Source: Corynebacterium accolens | GTDB taxonomy: Bacteria; Actinomycetota; Actinomycetes; Mycobacteriales; Mycobacteriaceae | Reading direction: 5' to 3' | Assembly (NCBI RefSeq): GCF_023520795.1 | Contig: NZ_CP046605.1 | Coordinates: 434,001-498,000, forward strand | DNA: 64,000 bases | Part shown: positions 1-8,108 of the stretch, one piece after another | Layout: every line of letters begins with the position of its first letter | Position numbering within the stretch: the first letter of the stretch is position 1 | The notes under the pieces: model-generated | The model's input: the letters and a program-made list of their open reading frames with translations, nothing else | What the model was told of the DNA's origin: nothing | Database searches by the model: none | Program-made: the position numbers and the translations under genes

Positions 1-230
1 TCAGTCAGCTCGCCAAGGGCGAGGGTCAGCTCACCGCCGTCCTTAATCTCATCGCGGTCTTTTTCGTTGTAGTCACCGGTGGGCTTGACGTCGATCTCTA
101 GGCCACCGACTGCCTTTTTGGAGGAACCGTTACCGTCGCCATCGTCAGAACTCGAGCAGGCGGTGAGTGCGAGTGCCGTGGCGGAGAGAGTGGCAACCGT
201 TGCTATACGGAAGCGACCGAACTTTTTCAT
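1..230 (-). CDS. ABC transporter substrate-binding lipoprotein, N-terminal part (cut by window edge)
   Basis: Only the first 76 codons lie in the window. The protein starts MKKFGRFRIATVATLSA and has a lipoprotein signal peptide with lipobox ALTAC, the acylated Cys being residue 25. A Ser/Asp/Gly-rich linker follows, as in Gram-positive solute-binding lipoproteins. AAGGAG sits 8 bases before the ATG and fixes the start. It lies downstream of permease and ATPase genes of the Dpp/Opp type on the same strand, so it is most likely the peptide-binding (family 5) component of that importer. The binding domain itself is outside the window, so the substrate class comes from context only. Confidence 0.75.
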   Translation of the reverse strand, partial: MKKFGRFRIATVATLSATALALTACSSSDDGDGNGSSKKAVGGLEIDVKPTGDYNEKDRDEIKDGGELTLALGELT

Positions 231-312
231 GGGGATTACTCCTTGCGTGAGATGAAGATGAAGTTGGCATAAACGGAGAGTGAAGTAACCGCAAACTCCA
301 ACTGTGTGAATA

Positions 313-342
313 ACTATACAATATTCAAATTTGTGTCCGCAA
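313..342 (-). promoter_or_regulatory. Candidate promoter for the binding-protein gene
   Basis: On the minus strand, TTGCGG (337-342) and TATAGT (313-318) are separated by 18 bases, inside the 147-bp gap between the ATPase gene and the binding-protein gene. It would let the lipoprotein be expressed more strongly than the permeases, as is common for importers. Assigned by eye. Confidence 0.4.
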
Positions 343-343
343 T
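315..343. other. AT-rich spacer inside the binding-protein upstream region
   Basis: This stretch coincides with the candidate promoter described for the binding-protein gene. It has no coding potential and is noted only because it is clearly richer in A and T than the flanking genes. Confidence 0.3.
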
Positions 344-377
344 CACTTTGAGAAAAGAAGGCGGGGCTAGGGGGTAG

Positions 378-2261
378 CTAGGCCCGAGACTTTTCCCTGC
401 GTGCGCGGGCAACCTTGGGATCCGGATTCGGGATGGCATCCAGAAGTTTCTTGGTGTAGTCGTCCTGTGGGTTATCGAAAATCTCATCCGTCGAACCGGA
501 CTCGACGAACTTGCCCTTGTACATCACCGCAACGCGGTCCGAGAGGTGGCGCACAACGGAAAGGTCGTGGGCAACGAAGAGATAGGACAGGCCCAGCTTT
601 CGCTTCAGGTCCTCGAGCAGGTTAATGACACCCGCCTGGATGGAGACGTCCAAGGCGGAGACTGGCTCATCCAGCACGAGAACCGAAGGACGCGTGGCTA
701 GGGCGCGCGCCAACCCGATTCGCTGGCGCTGGCCGCCAGAAAAGTGGCTAGGGAAGCGGTCCAGCTGCGAGGAATCGAGGCCGACCAGGTTCATGAGCTC
801 ATTCACGCGGGCATCGACATCGCCGTCATAGCCAAGCGAGTTGAGCGGTTCCGCGATGACCTCGCGCACGGTCAGGCGGGGGTTGAGCGAGCTCATGGGA
901 TCCTGGAAGACGATCTGGATGTCTTTGCGGGCCTCGCGGCGCTCGGATCCGCTCATGCCATTGGCGTCCTTGCCGTTGAGGACTACGGCACCGTTTTCTG
1001 GGTCCAAGTCCATGATCTCCAGCAGGGTGGTGGTCTTACCGCAGCCGGACTCGCCGACGATGGCCAGGCACTCGCCTTCGCGGATATCGAAGGTAATGCC
1101 GTCGACGGCCTTGACGGTGCCCACCTTGCGCTTAATTAACGCGCCCTTGGTCAGCGGGAACTGCTTGCGCAGTTCGTTCACAGCGAGGGTAGTCTTGCGG
1201 TCCTCGCGGGGAACGTCGGCCAAGACGTCATCGGAAAGCAGCGGCGGCTTGAACATCAGCTCGCCGTCAATTTTGCGGTCGTGGATCTCCGGCGCGCGCA
1301 GGCAGGCGCTGCGGTGGGAGGTGGATTCGTCCTTGAGCGGAAGCAGGTTTGGCTCGCCGGTCAGGCACGCCTCTTGGGCGACGGGGCAGCGCGGGGCGAA
1401 TTGGCAACGATCCTTTAGATCCACCAAAACCGGCGGGTTGCCCTCGATGGGGGTGAGGGGCTCCGAGGCAGAGGCATCGGGGCGCGGGGTGGAACCGAGC
1501 AGGCCCACGGTATAGGGCATGCGCGGGTTAGAGAAGATGGTATCGACATCGCCGTGCTCTACCGGCTGGCCGGCGTACATGACCATGACATCATCGGCGG
1601 TTTCTGCCACCACGCCCATATCGTGGGTAATCATGATGGTCGCGGCGCCGGTCTCACGCTGGGCTACTCGGATGACGTCTAGGATCTGGGCCTGGATGGT
1701 GACGTCGAGGGCCGTCGTCGGCTCATCGGCAATGAGCACGCGCGGGTTATTCGCAATAGCAATGGCGATGACCACGCGCTGGCGCATACCGCCGGAAAAC
1801 TCGTGCGGGAAGGACTTCAGGCGCAGGTGGGGCTCGGGGATGCCCACCAGATCCAGCAGTTCGGTGGCTTGCTTAAGGGCGGCCTTCTTGCTGACGTCCT
1901 GGTGCGCCTGGATGGCCTCCACCAGCTGCGAACCAATATCGAAGACAGGGGTCAGCGCGGAGAGCGGATCCTGGAAGATCATGCCGATGCCATTGCCGCG
2001 GATGCCGGACATTTCCTTATCAGAAAGACCGAGGAGCTCGCGGCCATCGAATTTCACGGAGCCTTCTACCTTGGCGTAATCCGGCAGCAGACCCATGATG
2101 GACATGGAGGTCACGGACTTGCCGGAGCCGGACTCGCCGACGATGCCCAGGGTGCGACCGGGGTGCAGGTCAAAGCTGACACCGCGTACCGCAGAGACGG
2201 TACCTGCTTCAGAAGGGAAGCTGACGCGTAAGTCATTGACGGACAAGATAGGCGAAGTCAT
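378..2261 (-). CDS. Dipeptide/oligopeptide ABC transporter, fused double ATPase (DppD-DppF type)
   Basis: This 627-residue protein has two complete ABC ATPase domains in tandem. The first has Walker A GESGSGKS at about residue 42, signature FSGGMRQR and Walker B LIADEPTTALD. The second has GESGCGKT near residue 405, FSGGQRQR and LVLDEPVSALD. Between them is the Cys-containing C-terminal segment (CQFAPRCPVAQEAC) typical of oligopeptide/dipeptide ATPases. It should energise peptide import on the cytoplasmic face of the two permeases encoded just upstream; its ATG overlaps the preceding stop by 4 bp. In many bacteria these two ATPases are separate genes, but fused forms are common in actinobacteria. 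Family is certain; the exact substrate is not. Confidence 0.93.
   Translation of the reverse strand: MTSPILSVNDLRVSFPSEAGTVSAVRGVSFDLHPGRTLGIVGESGSGKSVTSMSIMGLLPDYAKVEGSVKFDGRELLGLSDKEMSGIRGNGIGMIFQDPLSALTPVFDIGSQLVEAIQAHQDVSKKAALKQATELLDLVGIPEPHLRLKSFPHEFSGGMRQRVVIAIAIANNPRVLIADEPTTALDVTIQAQILDVIRVAQRETGAATIMITHDMGVVAETADDVMVMYAGQPVEHGDVDTIFSNPRMPYTVGLLGSTPRPDASASEPLTPIEGNPPVLVDLKDRCQFAPRCPVAQEACLTGEPNLLPLKDESTSHRSACLRAPEIHDRKIDGELMFKPPLLSDDVLADVPREDRKTTLAVNELRKQFPLTKGALIKRKVGTVKAVDGITFDIREGECLAIVGESGCGKTTTLLEIMDLDPENGAVVLNGKDANGMSGSERREARKDIQIVFQDPMSSLNPRLTVREVIAEPLNSLGYDGDVDARVNELMNLVGLDSSQLDRFPSHFSGGQRQRIGLARALATRPSVLVLDEPVSALDVSIQAGVINLLEDLKRKLGLSYLFVAHDLSVVRHLSDRVAVMYKGKFVESGSTDEIFDNPQDDYTKKLLDAIPNPDPKVARARREKSRA
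629..658. other. No separate feature: interior of the double-ATPase gene
   Basis: Coding sequence of the second ATPase domain, with nothing additional to report. Listed to avoid confusion with the promoter at 8629-8658. Confidence 0.2.
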
Positions 2262-3250
2262 AGTTTACCTCCGGAATTGGAGTTGGGATCGAGTGCGTCG
2301 CGCAGACCATCGCCAATAAATGCCATGGAGACGGTCAGCAGCGTCAAGGTAGCGGCGGGGAAGTAGAACTGCCATGGGGCGGATTGCAGGGAGGCGGTGC
2401 CGCCCTGCAGCAAGGTACCGAGGGAGACATCGGGAAGCTTCACGCCCAAGCCCAGGAAGGACAGTGCGGTCTCAGAGCCCACGGTGCCCACCACGCCGAA
2501 GACGAACTGGATGATAAGCAGCGAACCAATATTGGGAATGACGTGGCGGATGATGGTCCGCATCTTGGATACGCCCATGTAGCTTGCGGCGCGGACGTAG
2601 TCCTGCTCGCGGACGGTAAGGGCCAGGGACCAAATCACACGGGCCTGGTACATCCAGCCGAAGGCGATAAGGACGACCATCAAAAGCTTCCAGTCACCGC
2701 CGGAGTCTGCCACCACAAGCGCAATGAGCAGGAAGGTCGGGATGGACAGCAGGAAGTGGATAACGGCGAGGACGGCCTTTTCTGCAATTCCGCCCCACAG
2801 CGCTGCGGCACAGCCGATGAATGCGGAGATGACCAACGTGGCAAAGGACACCACGATGGCGATGGTTAGGGACCTGCCAAGGCCGTGGATGGTTTGGGCA
2901 TAAAGGTCATTGCCGGAATCGTTGGTACCGAACCAGTGCTCGGAGCTCGGTGGCTCAGACAGGGCGAGGAAGTCCGGTTCCGTGTAGTCCCACTGGGCAA
3001 AGAAATTGCCAAAAAGGGCGGCGAAGATAAGGAAGCCCAAGATAAACACGCCGACGGTGGCCAGCTTGTTGCGGAAGAAGCGGCGAATATACAGCTTGTA
3101 CCGGGAAGTACCGCGGGGGACCTCCGGCAGGGTGGCCATGCGCTCGGCTTCTTCCTTGCTTACTGGATCCTCGGAGACGACCTCGGTGCGCGTAGAAACC
3201 TCGCCACGGGGCTGTTTCTTGGACATCTTTGGTTCTTTGGGATTTGTCAT
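2258..3250 (-). CDS. Dipeptide/oligopeptide ABC transporter permease (DppC/OppC type)
   Basis: 330-residue membrane protein. A cytoplasmic N-terminus of about 55 residues precedes the first membrane segment (LATVGVFILGFLIFAALF). The N-terminal OppC motif and the binding-protein-dependent permease domain follow, with the EAA-type loop around AASYMGVSKMRTIIRHVIPN that docks the ATPase. It forms the importer channel with the neighbouring DppB-type protein. The genes abut (upstream stop at 3251), and the 3' end overlaps the ATPase start by 4 bp, indicating one polycistronic mRNA with translational coupling. Confidence 0.92.
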   Translation of the reverse strand: MTNPKEPKMSKKQPRGEVSTRTEVVSEDPVSKEEAERMATLPEVPRGTSRYKLYIRRFFRNKLATVGVFILGFLIFAALFGNFFAQWDYTEPDFLALSEPPSSEHWFGTNDSGNDLYAQTIHGLGRSLTIAIVVSFATLVISAFIGCAAALWGGIAEKAVLAVIHFLLSIPTFLLIALVVADSGGDWKLLMVVLIAFGWMYQARVIWSLALTVREQDYVRAASYMGVSKMRTIIRHVIPNIGSLLIIQFVFGVVGTVGSETALSFLGLGVKLPDVSLGTLLQGGTASLQSAPWQFYFPAATLTLLTVSMAFIGDGLRDALDPNSNSGGKL

Positions 3251-4234
3251 TTAGCTCACCCTTACTCGTGGATCCAAGGCGACAACAACGAGGTCTGCCA
3301 GGACGGCGGACACGGCCGTCATCGCGGCGCCGAATGCCGCCACGGCTACCGCGCCATTGATGTCGTTCTTACTGATGGTCTGGATGAAGTACTGGCCCAT
3401 ACCGTTCCAGCCGAAGATGCGCTCCGTCATCACGGCACCGGTGAAGATGCCGGGCACGGAGAAGGCGACAGACGTTGCCACCGGAATGATGGAGGTGCGC
3501 AGCGCGTGCTTGCGGATGGCCTGCTGGCGGGTAAGTCCCTTTGCGCGTGCGGTGCGGACATAATCCGCATCGAGGTTATCGAGCAGCAGCGTGCGCTGGG
3601 TCATGTGGTAGCTGGCGTAGCTGATGATCACCAGGGAAATCGTGGGCAAGACGAGGTGCTGCGCGGAGTCCAGGAGCTTGGGGAAGAATCCCTCGACCCC
3701 CAAGGACTTGGAACCGACGACGTAGAAGATCTTTTTGCCGGTCAAATCGTTGATCTCCAGCGCGGCCCATACGACGGCGATGGAGGCAACAACCACGTGG
3801 GTATTCATTGCAATGATGGAAATTCCCTGCCACACGCGGTCACCGGTCTTGTACTGGCGGGAGGCGGTGTATACACCAACGGCCACGCCGATGACGATGG
3901 AAAGGATGGTGGCCAGCAAGAGCAGCTGTGCGGATACCCAGATGCGGTAGCTGATCTCTTCGTTAACCATCTCACCGACCGGAGATTGTCCCCAGTCCCA
4001 CTTCGTGAGGATATTGGTCAGCCAGGTCCACCAGCGCTCCAGGAGCGGGGTTTCTGGGCTGAGGTTATAAGGCTCGAGGAGGTTATTGATTTCCTCATCT
4101 GAAAGTGGTGGACGGCGCTCGGTGTAGTTCGAACGCGGGTCCAAAAACGAGGCCGCCAAGAAATAAGCCAAGTTAGTGGCTAAAAAGATCATGAGTAACC
4201 AGCCCAAGATCTTTTTGATCAAATACTTTGTCAT
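3251..4234 (-). CDS. Dipeptide/oligopeptide ABC transporter permease (DppB/OppB type)
   Basis: 327 residues, first gene of the transporter operon. The N-terminus (YLIKKILGWLLMIFLATNLA) is the usual first helix of DppB-type permeases. A large extracytoplasmic loop with PLLERWWTWL follows, then several membrane segments and the EAA loop (YVRTARAKGLTRQQAIRKHA). GGAG lies about 11 bases upstream of the ATG. Paired with the DppC-type protein in the membrane. The product class is clear; whether di- or oligopeptides are carried cannot be read from the sequence. Confidence 0.92.
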   Translation of the reverse strand: MTKYLIKKILGWLLMIFLATNLAYFLAASFLDPRSNYTERRPPLSDEEINNLLEPYNLSPETPLLERWWTWLTNILTKWDWGQSPVGEMVNEEISYRIWVSAQLLLLATILSIVIGVAVGVYTASRQYKTGDRVWQGISIIAMNTHVVVASIAVVWAALEINDLTGKKIFYVVGSKSLGVEGFFPKLLDSAQHLVLPTISLVIISYASYHMTQRTLLLDNLDADYVRTARAKGLTRQQAIRKHALRTSIIPVATSVAFSVPGIFTGAVMTERIFGWNGMGQYFIQTISKNDINGAVAVAAFGAAMTAVSAVLADLVVVALDPRVRVS

Positions 4235-4581
4235 GGGGAAATTCTCCGTGCGCGGTTAAGCAGGAAACAGTGCGAATAAATGTGAAGCCAACGATGGAGT
4301 CGTTGTATGTGACCAATCTAATAAGATATAAGCGAGCGCACAATTCACGTAGCCCCGTGATGTACATCGCCAATCAAACGACAGGTATTTTTTCAGTGTA
4401 GACGCTTAGGGCCTTAAAAAGAAAAATGGGATTCAGCTGCAGATTTTAAAACCTGAATTGTTCAACAGTTATAGGGAACGCTTACCTGAAAATAAGTGAA
4501 AACGGGGGTAACCAATCAGCCAAAGCGAGCTGATGCCCCGTGGCTGTAATAGGGCGGAACGGCTCGGTAGGCTAGACCCTT
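4235..4581. promoter_or_regulatory. Divergent intergenic region (347 bp) with candidate promoters
   Basis: AT-rich, no credible ORF. On the minus strand TTGTGC (338-343 past 4000, i.e. 4338-4343) and TAGATT (4315-4320) are 17 bases apart and could drive the peptide-transporter operon. A hairpin (ATCAGC/GCTGAT at 4515-4520 and 4529-4534) flanked by GGGG and CCCC lies at 4503-4540. On the plus strand TAGGCT at 4568-4573 sits 8 bases before the ATG at 4582, the geometry of a leaderless transcript. All assignments are by eye. Confidence 0.4.
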
Positions 4582-5280
4582 ATGGAAGATCCCACTCGCA
4601 TTGACCCGACCTTGGCAGCGCTGCGCAAGGCATGGGAGGGCCAGCCCGATCTGAGCCTGCCGACGCTCTTTGCCTTATTGGCCAACCGGGGCATCGGCTG
4701 GGGCGTGAGCGACGCGGAGTTAGTCACCGAACTCGAGCGGCAGGCCGAGGTTCACCCGCCGCTATTGCCCTTGGAGGGCGGCCGCGTGGGCACTGGTGTG
4801 TGGCTCGTGCTTAGCGATGCCCCCACCTCCCGCATCACCGCCGATTCCTCCCGCATTATCGTGCGCCGCCCGAATGCTCAGCCGGTGGTGTGGGAATACA
4901 GCGCCATTAGGCCAACGGGGCCTGGCCGGCCCTTCGTGGTTACGGATACTGAGGGCTTTGAACACCGCCTTGGGATCGTCTCCAGCATCATGCGCCTGGA
5001 TGAGCCGCTGCCGGAACTTAGCGGCCTGAGCCGTTACGAGTTAGGTGACTTTGTCTATGTCCTCCGCGTGGGCGACGCTATCGCTGTCCTAGACCACGGA
5101 CTGCATCTCTTTCACAAGGAAAACCGGCGGGTGGTTGCCCATAATTATGCGTGGAAGAGGATAGAAAAATGCCGCCCTGGCGAGGAGTTGGAGTTACTCC
5201 TCGAGGGCGGCGATTATGCGCGATTGGGCAAGGTAGTTGAGGTTCTTGTTGCAGAGACCCCAAACCCCTTATTCAGCTAA
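4582..5280 (+). CDS. Conserved hypothetical protein, 232 aa
   Basis: I do not recognise a named family. The protein is soluble, without signal peptide or membrane segment, and rich in acidic residues. Its N-terminal third is helical-looking (LAALRKAWEGQPDLSLPTLF); the rest looks beta-rich. No Shine-Dalgarno sequence is visible before the ATG, but a TAGGCT -10-like box 8 bases upstream would give a leaderless mRNA. It is transcribed alone, divergent from the peptide transporter. Its 3' end overlaps the convergent amaP-like gene by 12 bp. Codon use matches its neighbours, so I accept it as a real gene of unknown function. Confidence 0.75.
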   Translation: MEDPTRIDPTLAALRKAWEGQPDLSLPTLFALLANRGIGWGVSDAELVTELERQAEVHPPLLPLEGGRVGTGVWLVLSDAPTSRITADSSRIIVRRPNAQPVVWEYSAIRPTGPGRPFVVTDTEGFEHRLGIVSSIMRLDEPLPELSGLSRYELGDFVYVLRVGDAIAVLDHGLHLFHKENRRVVAHNYAWKRIEKCRPGEELELLLEGGDYARLGKVVEVLVAETPNPLFS

Positions 5281-5844
5281 ATCCTTCATCGGCTTGACCT
5301 TGGTGAAGTGCAGCTTATAGCTGGTATCTAGGTCAGCGTCGGGGAAAGCCTCCCGGAAGTCGCGCTCATTCGTTTCTACAGCGTTGGTCAGCCGCTCCAG
5401 CGGCGTGTCTGGGTTGGCAACCACCGTGTACTGCAGCGTTGGGCGGGCGCGGTCGTATGCAACCAAGCGCTCGACCCGGTCCACACCCTCTAACGCGTCC
5501 AGATCCTTGGCCACCGCGGTGGCGATGGCGTTCATGGATGCAGAGATTGCGCCTTCTTCATTGGAAGCTGCGGATTCCACATTATTAAAGCGGCGGTGGC
5601 GCAGGTTCACGACGATGAGCCACAAACCAATGAGGAGCAATAGGGCAGAGGCGCCGGCCAAGACCCAGACCCACCAACTATTGTCGCCCAAAGTGCGCCA
5701 CGTATCGTGGTCTACCCACTCGGCCAGGTATTCAGCAAATTCCACATTGAAGTTAATGAGAATCGGCCACACACCGAGCGCGATGAGGATGATTCCGAGC
5801 AGGCCGAGGAGGATTCGGTCAAAGGTAGCAAGCTTTTTAGACAT
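5269..5844 (-). CDS. amaP: AmaP-like Asp23 membrane-anchor protein
   Basis: 191 residues. Two membrane segments (about 10-31, ILLGLLGIILIALGVWPILI, and about 57-83, WVWVLAGASALLLLIGLWLIVV) are followed by a cytoplasmic domain ending in basic residues. This is the layout of AmaP, which tethers Asp23/Gls24 proteins to the membrane in Gram-positive bacteria. It is the last gene of a six-gene minus-strand cluster; its ATG overlaps the upstream stop by 8 bp. Function is inferred from architecture and from the Asp23 and DUF2273 neighbours. Confidence 0.7.
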   Translation of the reverse strand: MSKKLATFDRILLGLLGIILIALGVWPILINFNVEFAEYLAEWVDHDTWRTLGDNSWWVWVLAGASALLLLIGLWLIVVNLRHRRFNNVESAASNEEGAISASMNAIATAVAKDLDALEGVDRVERLVAYDRARPTLQYTVVANPDTPLERLTNAVETNERDFREAFPDADLDTSYKLHFTKVKPMKDLAE

Positions 5845-6403
5845 GATTATCCATCTCCGGAATCTTCTCTACGGCTACGGTGACCTTTGGTGGATGCGCA
5901 AGCACTTCCAAGGCACGGGTGACAGCAGTTTCTACGCGCCCCGGCAATTCGGAGTCTTGCTCATCGCCATTGACGGTAACCTTCGCGCTCTTGGTATCCG
6001 CGGAAGTCTGCGCGGACGCGACTCCCGGAACGCGGCGCGCTGCAGCAGAGCTCAAGCGCGCGACATCAACCGGACGCATCCACATGGAAGCGGACTCGGA
6101 AGCGACCTGGATGTGGGTATTGCGGCGCGTTTTTACCGCAGCGATCACAAAGATGAGACCAACGACGATAGAGCCTACCCCAGCCCAGATCATCCACGTC
6201 TCTAATTGCTCGGTCGCAATAAGATTGAGGACCGGCTGGACCCACGATTGGGCATTGGCGTCTGCGCCGACAAGCCAGGTTTCGCGTACGCCCACAATGC
6301 CAATGGCCAGCAGGACGAAACCTAAAATGACGGTCCACGTGCGCACGGCAGGAGACGCCTTGGGCTGTTGCCCGAAATGCTTAGGCATATTCATCTCAGC
6401 CAT
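5837..6403 (-). CDS. DUF6286-like membrane protein of the Asp23 cluster
   Basis: 188 residues from the ATG at 6403, chosen because AAGGAGG lies 6 bases upstream; an upstream in-frame ATG at 6475 lies inside the preceding gene and lacks such a site. Two membrane segments (near residues 24-40 and 70-90) are followed by a soluble domain of about 90 residues resembling the small alkaline-shock domain (VARLSSAAARRVPGVASAQ). It overlaps the preceding gene by 8 bp and the following one by 8 bp. Probably a membrane partner of the Asp23 proteins; exact role unknown. Confidence 0.65.
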   Translation of the reverse strand: MAEMNMPKHFGQQPKASPAVRTWTVILGFVLLAIGIVGVRETWLVGADANAQSWVQPVLNLIATEQLETWMIWAGVGSIVVGLIFVIAAVKTRRNTHIQVASESASMWMRPVDVARLSSAAARRVPGVASAQTSADTKSAKVTVNGDEQDSELPGRVETAVTRALEVLAHPPKVTVAVEKIPEMDNHV

Positions 6404-7559
6404 TATTGCCTCCTTGCTCGTGGAATGGGGTGATGGAAATGGCACGCAGCGGCTCAGGCCGTGGCGCATAGACATGCAGCGGGCGCTGGCTCGTTGGGGT
6501 TACCTTGATGCGCTTGAGCGGTTCCTGGCGCGGGGCCTGAACCTTGCGCAGTGGGGCAGGCCTTGCGGTCCGCACGCGCTGATCGCTCCGGGAATTATCG
6601 ATCTCGATCTTGCGCAGCGGTCGCGGGCGCGGTGACTGCACCTTGCGCAGGGGAGCCGGCCGCGCAACGCGAACGCGCTTGTACTGTTGCGCATTGTCGA
6701 TGTCGATCTTGCGCAAAGGCTGCGGACGAGGGACAGAGACCTTTGCCTTCTTGGCGAAGGGACGTACCTGTCCGCTCGGGAGCAACCGAGCAGGGCGCGG
6801 GGCGCGAACACTGCGTACCCGCTCTGGGCGCGGTTCGATGATGCGGCGCGGTTCGTGATCTTCTGGAGCACTGATGTCTAGCAGCTGGTGATCCGGAAGA
6901 TCAGCGGAAATGCTTCGCACCGGCGCCTCCCGCGGCGTGTCAACAGAGCGCACCGGAGTATCGCCAGGCGGCGCCGATACTCCGCGGACGGCAACTTCCT
7001 TCCCAGAAGAAATCTCGCGGATATCCGCTTCTGGTGGAACGGCCACTGTGCGAACCACCGCCTCTTGCGGGGTATCGACGGTGCGAACCGCGGCTTCTTC
7101 CGGGGTCTCGATGCCTCGCACCTCGACCGAGTCCTGGGTGACAGGCTGGGTCACGGTAGACGGGGTGACCTCCGGCGTAAAAGCCGAAGCAGCAGGGCGC
7201 TGCGCTACCTGTTCTGCGGTAACGCGAGTATCCGGAACCGATTCACCAACGGTGACATTAACGCGGGTGGTGGTATAGCCGGTGTGGGCAGCAATGGCCT
7301 CTGAAATGGCGGCACGCGTACTTTCCGCGACTGCGGTAACCGGCGATGGCCACACCACAGCGATGGTCGCGCTTACTGCGGCGACCTCACGCTCTGGGGC
7401 CATCTGTACCGAAACCCGTGGATAACCGCGTCCGCCAATGCCAGCAAGCTTGGCATCTAAATCCTTTGTGCCAGGCACGCTAGCAATTGCGGCGGTCACG
7501 ATTCGTTCCATGGTCCGCAGCGAGAAACGCGTGTGGCCCTTAGTGGAACCTTCTGACAT
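6396..7559 (-). CDS. Asp23/Gls24-type protein with two long tandem-repeat regions
   Basis: 387 residues from the ATG at 7559, which shares a base with the upstream stop (TAATG). Residues 1-110 resemble an Asp23/Gls24 domain (RTMERIVTAAIASVPG, RVNVTVGESVPD). The remainder is low complexity. Residues 147-218 hold about seven copies of an 11-residue unit of type VRxVxTPxEAx. Residues 278-375 hold about six copies of a basic PRPxPLRKI unit, some alternating with an IDN spacer. No signal peptide or membrane segment is seen. The Arg/Pro-rich tail could bind acidic partners (nucleic acid, lipid head groups or wall polymers), but this is inference. The repeats make it unlike ordinary 120-170-aa Asp23 proteins. 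Confidence 0.7.
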   Translation of the reverse strand: MSEGSTKGHTRFSLRTMERIVTAAIASVPGTKDLDAKLAGIGGRGYPRVSVQMAPEREVAAVSATIAVVWPSPVTAVAESTRAAISEAIAAHTGYTTTRVNVTVGESVPDTRVTAEQVAQRPAASAFTPEVTPSTVTQPVTQDSVEVRGIETPEEAAVRTVDTPQEAVVRTVAVPPEADIREISSGKEVAVRGVSAPPGDTPVRSVDTPREAPVRSISADLPDHQLLDISAPEDHEPRRIIEPRPERVRSVRAPRPARLLPSGQVRPFAKKAKVSVPRPQPLRKIDIDNAQQYKRVRVARPAPLRKVQSPRPRPLRKIEIDNSRSDQRVRTARPAPLRKVQAPRQEPLKRIKVTPTSQRPLHVYAPRPEPLRAISITPFHEQGGNNG

Positions 7560-7753
7560 TAGCCTTGGCCTTTCTCCTTGCCAATGAGGCCATTCCACAC
7601 AGCGCTGAGGTCAATGCGGCCATCAAAATGGGAGCCCAAGAGGCCACCGATAGCAGCAAGCAGCACGGCGAGCAGCATCCAACCCCAACCTAAGTACAAA
7701 AAGAAGGCAAGTAGCAGGCCGATAACAATGCCCAATGTGGTGTAATTTTTCAT
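7559..7753 (-). CDS. DUF2273-family small membrane protein
   Basis: 64 residues with two closely spaced membrane segments (LGIVIGLLLAFFLYLGWGWM and LLAVLLAAIGGLLGSHF). Proteins of this size and pattern sit between asp23 and amaP genes in many Gram-positive bacteria. Downstream it shares one base with the repeat-rich gene. Role unknown beyond being part of the membrane-bound Asp23 complex. Confidence 0.75.
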   Translation of the reverse strand: MKNYTTLGIVIGLLLAFFLYLGWGWMLLAVLLAAIGGLLGSHFDGRIDLSAVWNGLIGKEKGQG

Positions 7754-7755
7754 AT

Positions 7756-8103
7756 CTAATCCTTCGAGGGAGCAGCGGATAAGCCATCTACGGCATCAGA
7801 AAACTCAACGTCGACGCGATCTAATTCCGTACATGCCTTGCGGGCGGTCGAGCGGATTTCTTCCGCCAGACGGTACAGATCAGGTTGCGCACTGATATCA
7901 ACGCGGACGTTGATTTGCAGGTGGCGATCGTCGCGGGGATCGGGCCGGCGCATGCCGGAAACCCTTTCGCCCGGGAAGAGTAGGTTCACCGAGCCGTAGC
8001 GTCCGCCGTCAAGGCCCGCGACACCGTTGAGCTTTTGCACCGCTTCCGCAATTGCGTGAGCGTGGCTTACCTCGAGCTCAAATTGCGCTCGGGGTTCAGG
8101 CAT
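7756..8103 (-). CDS. Small Asp23-cluster hypothetical protein
   Basis: 115 residues, soluble. It carries a domain reminiscent of Asp23 (ELEVSHAHAIAEAVQKLNGVAG near the start, INVRVDISAQPDLYRLAEEI in the middle), so it may be a degenerate or specialised alkaline-shock domain. It lies 5 bp from the upstream asp23 gene and 2 bp from the DUF2273 gene, so it is co-transcribed. No catalytic motif visible. Confidence 0.65.
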   Translation of the reverse strand: MPEPRAQFELEVSHAHAIAEAVQKLNGVAGLDGGRYGSVNLLFPGERVSGMRRPDPRDDRHLQINVRVDISAQPDLYRLAEEIRSTARKACTELDRVDVEFSDAVDGLSAAPSKD

Positions 8104-8108
8104 TGTTC

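Noticed and set aside
315-658. Separate features inside 315-343 and 629-658
   Set aside because: These short entries in the feature list carry no independent signal; the meaningful promoter calls are those at 313-342 and 8629-8658.
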